Origin: Lactonifactor sp050944855
GTDB lineage: Bacteria > Bacillota > Clostridia > Lachnospirales > Lachnospiraceae
Length of the DNA: 64,000 bases
Direction: 5' to 3'
Assembly: GCA_050944855.1 (NCBI GenBank)
Contig: JBMNRU010000009.1
Location: 29,889 to 93,888 of the forward strand
Within the stretch, counting starts at the first letter, position 1, and each line of letters begins with the position of its first letter. Positions 59,316-64,000 of the stretch are shown piece after piece. The translations under genes and the position numbers were made by a program. Under the pieces are notes generated by a model. The model was not told the DNA's origin and searched no databases. It saw only the letters and a list, made by a program, of their open reading frames with translations.

Positions 59316-60098
59316 TTATGGCAAATACATCAACGGATCCAGTGCACTTCCGTCCTTTGTCATGGCAAAATACAGATTAGCGCCCTCTGTACAGTAATAT
59401 TTTGTAGGTTCACTTACGTAACCGATAATGGTTCCTTCTTCTATCTGATCGCCCTCCTCAAATGCTACCTCTTTCAGCTGCCCGTATACGGCCTGGTAAC
59501 CATTTCCCATATCCAGTGTGACGGTAACGCCCGTCTCTTCGTTGGAACCGATAGAAAGCACCTGACCGTTAGCTGCCGCCAATACAGGGGTATTTACCTC
59601 TGCTGCTACTACAATCGCCGGATTATACTTGTACAAATCCAGAGTAGGATAATAAATTGTTTTATCCATGCTGTAATCCAGAAGGATATCACCGTTTACC
59701 GGCCATTCCATCAGAGAATCTTCTGTAAAATTAATCGTAAGCTCTGCTGCGGTTTCCGACTGTTCTTCCACAACATCTGCAGACGCTGTCTCCTCTGTTC
59801 CTTCTTCCGGTGCTGTTTCTTCCGGAACAGCTTCTGTTTCCGTTTCTGCAGCTTCCTGTGTCATTTCCACTTCTTTCGTACCTTCTACACTGTCACTTCC
59901 TGCATCTTCACTTGGTTCTTCTTCCTTCATTCCTTCACTGCCATCTGCCGTCATATCTTCTTCCGTCTGAATTTCCTGAGACTGGTCTTTCACAGAACTG
60001 TCAGAATTCATCTGATATATGCCTACACTTGCAGCAATTAATACCGCCAACAGACAACCACTTAGTGCCCATCGAAATACTTTTTTTCCATTCATCAT
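59316..60098 (-). CDS. SpoIIQ-like degenerate LytM (M23) protein
   Basis: A 260-residue protein; start MMNGKKVFRW at 60098 after GAGGTGA. It has an N-terminal TM anchor (WALSGCLLAVLIAASVGIYQM), a long acidic Ser/Thr/Glu linker, and a LytM domain (NPAIVVAAEVNTPVLAAANGQVLSIGSNEETGVTVTLDMGNGYQAVYGQL). The zinc ligands are lost: the first His/Asp motif reads YYPTLDLYKY and the HxH end reads LYFAMTK. In sporulation SpoIIQ bridges forespore and mother cell with SpoIIIAH, and such loss would suit a structural role. It follows the spoIID-like gene by about 90 bases. Confidence 0.75.
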   Translation of the reverse strand: MMNGKKVFRWALSGCLLAVLIAASVGIYQMNSDSSVKDQSQEIQTEEDMTADGSEGMKEEEPSEDAGSDSVEGTKEVEMTQEAAETETEAVPEETAPEEGTEETASADVVEEQSETAAELTINFTEDSLMEWPVNGDILLDYSMDKTIYYPTLDLYKYNPAIVVAAEVNTPVLAAANGQVLSIGSNEETGVTVTLDMGNGYQAVYGQLKEVAFEEGDQIEEGTIIGYVSEPTKYYCTEGANLYFAMTKDGSALDPLMYLP

Positions 60099-60191
60099 AT
60101 TCTTCACCTCATATATTGTCAAATATTTCAGTTATAGGATTGCCAGAATATGTGAAAGTATTCATTTTTTACTAGATTCTCCTCCATACTT

Positions 60192-61106
60192 TTACGGATT
60201 TATAATTTTCTCATAATATTCTATCGTCATGATTTCCATGGACGGAAAAAACCGCAGCAATATATTCTTATAATTTTCCCCTTCTTTTGCCATAACATCT
60301 GCCGTATACTGACTCAGACCTATGCCATGACCCAGTCCTTTACACAAAAAGCGAATCTGTTCTCCCAGAATCTGTACGGTAAAACAGGAACTATTCAGGT
60401 TCAGACTATTTCGCAGTTCTTCACCCAGAAAAGCCCTATTTCCTATCTGTATCTCCATGACATAATCGGCCGCATCCACCGCTGTGATCACAATCTGCTC
60501 TTCCATACTTTTTTCTTCTCCTGCCTCATCTTTACACCAGGCAAAATCCGCATAGAGAGAAGACAATACTGCTTCTAAATCTTCCTTTGTAAAATAAAAA
60601 CCCTCCAGAAACTCTTCGCTGTTCAGATCTTCTGCTGTCTCCACAGAGGGAAGATATCCATACCCCTCTCCCAGGATTTCTTTCCCGTCCCGGGTTTTTC
60701 CGCCGCTGATACGAAAAAACGGAATTTCCTGTACCTGTCCCTGCCATGTGAGAATTTCTCCATAGGTCTGTGCAGCTGCATCTTCAAATATTGAAAAATG
60801 TTCCCGGAAGCTTTCCCGCTTTTCACTCTCTTTCAAAAAGGCAGCGGTTTCCCGAAGCGTATCGCTCCCTCCTTCCCGCATCTCCCGATACAGGTTTGTT
60901 CTGGCAATGATACACTGCGCCTTTATAGCCTCTGCTTGCGCATTCCAGGGTATTTCCATCGCCGCTGCGATCGCCACATAGTCTTCTATATCGATGCCCG
61001 CGGCCAGAGGACAGGCCTGTCTTCCGGATAAAAATAAAGTCAGAATTCCCGGCAGAGCCAGAAAGATGAGCATACCCGCCAGTATTTTTTTACAACATTC
61101 AAACAT
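60192..61106 (-). CDS. spoIID: SpoIID-like lytic transglycosylase (stage II sporulation)
   Basis: A 304-residue protein with an N-terminal TM anchor (ILAGMLIFLALPGILTLFL). The SpoIID core is IDIEDYVAIAAAMEIPWNAQAEAIKAQCIIARTNLY with the catalytic glutamate in AAAMEIP. The C-terminus has CKGLGHGIGLSQYTADVMAKEGENYKNILLRFF. SpoIID cleaves stem-less peptidoglycan during engulfment with SpoIIP and SpoIIM. It is first in a two-gene operon with the SpoIIQ-like gene, the usual order in Clostridia. This indicates a spore-forming lineage. Confidence 0.9.
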   Translation of the reverse strand: MFECCKKILAGMLIFLALPGILTLFLSGRQACPLAAGIDIEDYVAIAAAMEIPWNAQAEAIKAQCIIARTNLYREMREGGSDTLRETAAFLKESEKRESFREHFSIFEDAAAQTYGEILTWQGQVQEIPFFRISGGKTRDGKEILGEGYGYLPSVETAEDLNSEEFLEGFYFTKEDLEAVLSSLYADFAWCKDEAGEEKSMEEQIVITAVDAADYVMEIQIGNRAFLGEELRNSLNLNSSCFTVQILGEQIRFLCKGLGHGIGLSQYTADVMAKEGENYKNILLRFFPSMEIMTIEYYEKIINP

Positions 61107-61117
61107 TAAAAATCACC

Positions 61118-61155
61118 AAAAAAAGACTGCTTCACAATACTATATGAAACAGTCC
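61118..61155 (-). terminator. Terminator of metY
   Basis: Minus-strand GGACTGTTTCA...TGAAGCAGTC followed by TTTTTTT, about 35 bases after the metY stop codon. Confidence 0.88.
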
Positions 61156-61188
61156 TTCTGTATAGTCTATAACCGATACGGTATCTTT

Positions 61189-62472
61189 TTATGCATTTTC
61201 CAATGCCTGTGCCAGATCCTTGATGATATCCTCAACATTTTCAATGCCCACGGAGAAACGGATCAATCCCGGAGATACACCAGCCTCTTTCAGCTGTTCA
61301 TCATTCATCTGTCTGTGCGTATGGCTTGCCGGATGCAGTACACAGGTTTTTGCGTCCGCAACATGAGTTACAATGGATGCCAGCTTGAGACTATCCATAA
61401 ATCTCACAGCTGCCTCTCTCATACCCTTTAATTCAAAAGAAATAACGCCGCAGGTTCCCTTTGGCATGTATTTCTCAGCCAGTTCATGATACTTATCCCC
61501 CGGAAGCCCTGCATAGTTTACATGGGATACTTTTTCGTGTGCATTTAAAAATTCTGCAACTTTTGTAGCATTATAGCAATGTCTTTCCACACGAAGCGGT
61601 AAGGTTTCCAGGCCCATATTTAACAAAAAGCAGTTCATAGGAGACGGGATAGATCCCAGATCACGCATTAACTGGGAAGTAGCTTTTGTAATATAAGCTT
61701 TCTTTCCAAACTTTTCTGTATAAACAATACCATGATAGGACTCATCCGGTGTGGTCAGTCCATGATACTTGTCCCCATACTTATCCCAGTCAAAATTGCC
61801 GCTGTCAACGATAGCTCCGCCTACCTGCAGTGCATGTCCGTCCATATATTTTGTTGTAGAATGGGTTACGATATCTGCTCCCCATTCAAACGGACGGCAG
61901 TTTACAGGAGTTGCGAAGGTATTGTCTACGATCAACGGTACTTCATGGCTGTGTGCCAGTTTTGCAAACTTCTCGATATCCAAAATTACCAGTGCCGGAT
62001 TGGCGATCGTTTCGGCAAATAAAACCTTTGTATTCGGACGAAATGCCTTTGCAATTTCTTCTTCACTGGCATCCGGATTTACAAAAGTACAGTCAATACC
62101 CAGCTTTTTCATAGTGGTACCAAAAAGATTATAGGTACCTCCGTATACTGCAGATACACATACGATGTGATCACCGGCTTCACAGATATTAAACACGGCA
62201 TAGAAATTAGCTGCCTGACCGGAAGATGTCAGCAGTGCTGCCACACCGCCTTCCAGATCGGCAATCTTAGCTGCCACCGCATCATTGGTCGGATTCTGCA
62301 GACGAGTATAAAAATATCCCTCATCTTCCAAAGCAAATAAACGACCCATCTCTTCCGTCGTATCGTATTTAAACGTAGTACTCTGAACAATCGGAAGATT
62401 CCTGGGTTCTCCCTTTTTTGGTTCATAACCAGAATGGATACATTTTGTTTCTAAATGCAAGTTCTTGTCCAT
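61189..62472 (-). CDS. metY: O-acetylhomoserine sulfhydrylase-type enzyme
   Basis: A 427-residue Cys/Met-metabolism PLP enzyme. The PLP lysine is in VTHSTTKYMDGHAL, with GQAANFYAVFNICEAGDHIV, VDNTFATPVNCRPFEWGADI and the C-terminal RFSVGIENVEDIIKDL typical of MetY. It makes homocysteine (or methionine) from O-acetylhomoserine and sulfide (or methanethiol). The start at 62472 is supported by the promoter at 62523-62551. Its location next to an SsuA-type importer suggests sulfur assimilation. Confidence 0.95.
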   Translation of the reverse strand: MDKNLHLETKCIHSGYEPKKGEPRNLPIVQSTTFKYDTTEEMGRLFALEDEGYFYTRLQNPTNDAVAAKIADLEGGVAALLTSSGQAANFYAVFNICEAGDHIVCVSAVYGGTYNLFGTTMKKLGIDCTFVNPDASEEEIAKAFRPNTKVLFAETIANPALVILDIEKFAKLAHSHEVPLIVDNTFATPVNCRPFEWGADIVTHSTTKYMDGHALQVGGAIVDSGNFDWDKYGDKYHGLTTPDESYHGIVYTEKFGKKAYITKATSQLMRDLGSIPSPMNCFLLNMGLETLPLRVERHCYNATKVAEFLNAHEKVSHVNYAGLPGDKYHELAEKYMPKGTCGVISFELKGMREAAVRFMDSLKLASIVTHVADAKTCVLHPASHTHRQMNDEQLKEAGVSPGLIRFSVGIENVEDIIKDLAQALENA

Positions 62473-62522
62473 ATGCTTATCCTCATCTTCTTTCTAAAAT
62501 AATCAGATACATTCTATTTTCC

Positions 62523-62551
62523 ATTCTAGACGGTAAGGGAACTTTTGTCAA
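62523..62551 (-). promoter_or_regulatory. metY promoter
   Basis: Minus-strand TTGACA (62551-62546), 17 bases, TAGAAT (62528-62523), about 50 bases before the metY ATG. Confidence 0.75.
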
Positions 62552-62561
62552 TCCGACCTTT

Positions 62562-63512
62562 TTAACGAATTACCAGAGATTCTATATCTACTTCTTTTTC
62601 GATCATTTCCGCATTCAGCATAAACTGCATGGTCGCATCCATCGCTTCTATATCACTGTCGCGGATCGTCATATCAAAATCATAGTAAGCATACATATCA
62701 CGAACTGCATCCACATCCAGATCCAGATTTTCGGCTGCTTCCTGAAGAACGGCATCTTCATTTTCTTCCATATACGTTAAAACCTCTTCCTGTGCTTCCA
62801 GGAATTTATCTACCGCATCTTTGTGTTCATCATAAAACTTCTGCGTAGTGGCACATACGATGGTGGCCTCTACCAGGTCTTTGCCGTTTGTTACCAGATG
62901 TGCACCGCCAGCCTGGGTATTATAAGCTGCCGCACCTGCCAGAAGAGCACAGTCCACGCTGCCGCCGGAAAGGGCTGCCATAGCATCCGGTATGGTGGTA
63001 TTCATAAAGTTCACATCTGCCAGAGTCATATCTGCTGTTGCCAGATATGCTACCAGCAGCTCATGCAAAATCGTACCCTGCGGGCCTGCAATTGTTTTTC
63101 CACGCAGATCTTCCGGGCTTGTAATTGTCTCATCATTAGAAAACAGACAGAAAGCTTCCGGAGAACGGCTGTACATGGAGATAATCTTAATGTCTGCATC
63201 GTTAGCGGCGGACAAAATCACAGAAGTTGCACCTACCGCATATAAAAACTGAATGTCGCCGGATGCCAGCGCCTGCGTCTGATCCGCACCGGAAGTAATC
63301 TCTGAATAATTTACCGTTTCAATACCAATCTCTTTCATATTTTCGGCAAAAATACTGTGATTCTTCTCCACGATCGTCGGAACATTCAACGGGGAGGTTA
63401 CATAAGTTACTGTGATCTCCTCCAGATCACTTTTGCTGCCGCATCCTGTCATAACACAAGAACAAATCAGGATCAGGGTCAGAATTGCTGCTAAAATTCT
63501 TCTTCTTTTCAT
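62562..63512 (-). CDS. SsuA/TauA-type ABC importer substrate-binding lipoprotein
   Basis: A 316-residue lipoprotein with lipobox VMTGC (cysteine near 24), then a NMT1/SsuA-like periplasmic-binding fold (VTYVTSPLNVPTIVEKNHSIFAENMKEIGIE...SGDIQFLYAVGATSVILSAANDADIKIISMYS...GKTIAGPQGTILHELLVAYL). This group carries sulfonates, nitrate, taurine or thiamine precursors. The sulfur enzyme downstream makes a sulfonate plausible, but the ligand is not determined. It follows the ATPase gene by one base. Confidence 0.9.
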   Translation of the reverse strand: MKRRRILAAILTLILICSCVMTGCGSKSDLEEITVTYVTSPLNVPTIVEKNHSIFAENMKEIGIETVNYSEITSGADQTQALASGDIQFLYAVGATSVILSAANDADIKIISMYSRSPEAFCLFSNDETITSPEDLRGKTIAGPQGTILHELLVAYLATADMTLADVNFMNTTIPDAMAALSGGSVDCALLAGAAAYNTQAGGAHLVTNGKDLVEATIVCATTQKFYDEHKDAVDKFLEAQEEVLTYMEENEDAVLQEAAENLDLDVDAVRDMYAYYDFDMTIRDSDIEAMDATMQFMLNAEMIEKEVDIESLVIR

Positions 63513-63513
63513 T

Positions 63514-64000
63514 TTAAGTCTCCTTTTCTTTTTTTAATTTAATTGCATTAAGGATATCTTCTTTCAGCTCCTGCTTCTGCATTTCACTGCGCGACGCACG
63601 TTCTCCTTTTGAAAAAAAATATTCCTTTTTCACTTTTTTGTCCTCCAGTATCACAATGCGGTCACCGATGACCAGTGCCTCATCAATACTGTGTGTAACA
63701 AATAATACCCCGCATTGACTGTTTTCATGAAGGGACAACAGTACCTGCTGCATTTTCTCTCTGGTAAAATAATCCAGGGCTGCAAAGGGTTCATCCATCA
63801 AAATGTATTGGGGATGTATAGCCAATGCCCGAGCCAATGCTGTACGCTGACTCATGCCGCCGGAAAGCTGCTGCGGCAGAGCATCCGCAAAACCTTCCAG
63901 GCCTGTCAGATGAATCAACTCATCAATTTCCTTCGGATCTATTTCCTTTTTCTTCAAACCGAAGGAAATATTTTCCCGTACCGTCAGCCAGGGCATCAGT
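63514..64000 (-). CDS. ABC importer ATP-binding protein (5' part outside window)
   Basis: The C-terminal part of an SsuB/TauB-like ATPase. The frame runs open off the right edge: MPWLTVRENISFGL (Q-loop neighbourhood), signature LSGGMSQRTALARAL, Walker B YILMDEPFAALD, and FVTHSIDEAL with the switch histidine. The Walker A part lies beyond the window. It energises the importer whose binding protein is encoded next; the permease gene is presumably further upstream. Confidence 0.92.
   Translation of the reverse strand, partial: LMPWLTVRENISFGLKKKEIDPKEIDELIHLTGLEGFADALPQQLSGGMSQRTALARALAIHPQYILMDEPFAALDYFTREKMQQVLLSLHENSQCGVLFVTHSIDEALVIGDRIVILEDKKVKKEYFFSKGERASRSEMQKQELKEDILNAIKLKKEKET

Overview
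The window looks like a chromosomal segment of a Gram-positive, obligately anaerobic, spore-forming gut Firmicute, most likely family Lachnospiraceae (Clostridia). The reasons are: two rubrerythrin-type peroxide-detoxifying genes and a PerR-like regulator; a T-box leader and a yybP-ykoY riboswitch; a spoIID/spoIIQ-like pair; sortase pili with SipW-type secretion; moderate GC; and strong GGAGG-type ribosome binding sites. I cannot assign the genus from sequence alone. No rRNA, tRNA, CRISPR array, transposase or prophage was seen. Most genes lie on the minus strand.

Layout. 1-4884: pth, mfd and a PrsA-like lipoprotein (housekeeping). 4968-7300: two G3E/CobW-type GTPase genes, one with a huge His-rich loop, behind a promoter and an attenuator-like leader (metal homeostasis). 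7315-10467: MalY/PatB-type lyase, TatD, AI-2E-family permease. 10477-13361: P2-type cation ATPase behind a yybP-ykoY (Mn2+) riboswitch, so probably a Mn2+/Ca2+ exporter. 13409-14500: solitary PemK/MazF-like protein and a structured intergenic stretch. 14502-17530: FucI/AraA-type sugar isomerase plus xylulokinase. 17668-20465: YbaK-type deacylase and metG behind a T-box.

20484-36873 is a large surface-structure locus, all on the minus strand. It starts with a SARP-like regulator that carries a degenerate GGDEF-like C-terminus. Then come two unknown genes, a Ser/Lys signal peptidase, a giant VWA/CHAP pilus-tip adhesin, the LPSTG major pilin, two class C sortases, a further pilin-like protein, four secreted proteins (at least two with TasA/CalY-like N-termini) and a SipW-type Ser/His signal peptidase. 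Divergently transcribed (37068-42020) is a compact type IV pilus/type II secretion-like operon: transglutaminase lipoprotein, GspF-type membrane protein, four small single-TM pseudopilin-like proteins and a PilT ATPase.

42085-43330 is a PerR-like regulator and a rubredoxin-first rubrerythrin with matching operator-like sequences. 43365-45178 holds an AAA/DUF4143 ATPase gene lodged between two nearly identical promoters, then an orphan AbrB-type antitoxin. 45274-48660 is a redox-linked ADP-ribosylation module: SirTM-class sirtuin, zinc-type macrodomain, flavin/ferredoxin protein and PNPOx-like protein. It is preceded by an Rrf2 regulator, and the same 19-bp motif overlaps the -35 box of both promoters. 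I regard this as the most interesting candidate system.

The rest is yaaA, a structured intergenic element (49629-49782), a TrmH methyltransferase, a TSUP permease, an XRE membrane regulator, a GH51 arabinofuranosidase/LacI pair, an FAD-Rieske oxidoreductase, rubrerythrin, a hemolysin III-like protein, DUF1847, GIY-YIG, the spoIID/spoIIQ-like pair, metY, and the start of an SsuA/TauA-type ABC importer that runs off the right edge.
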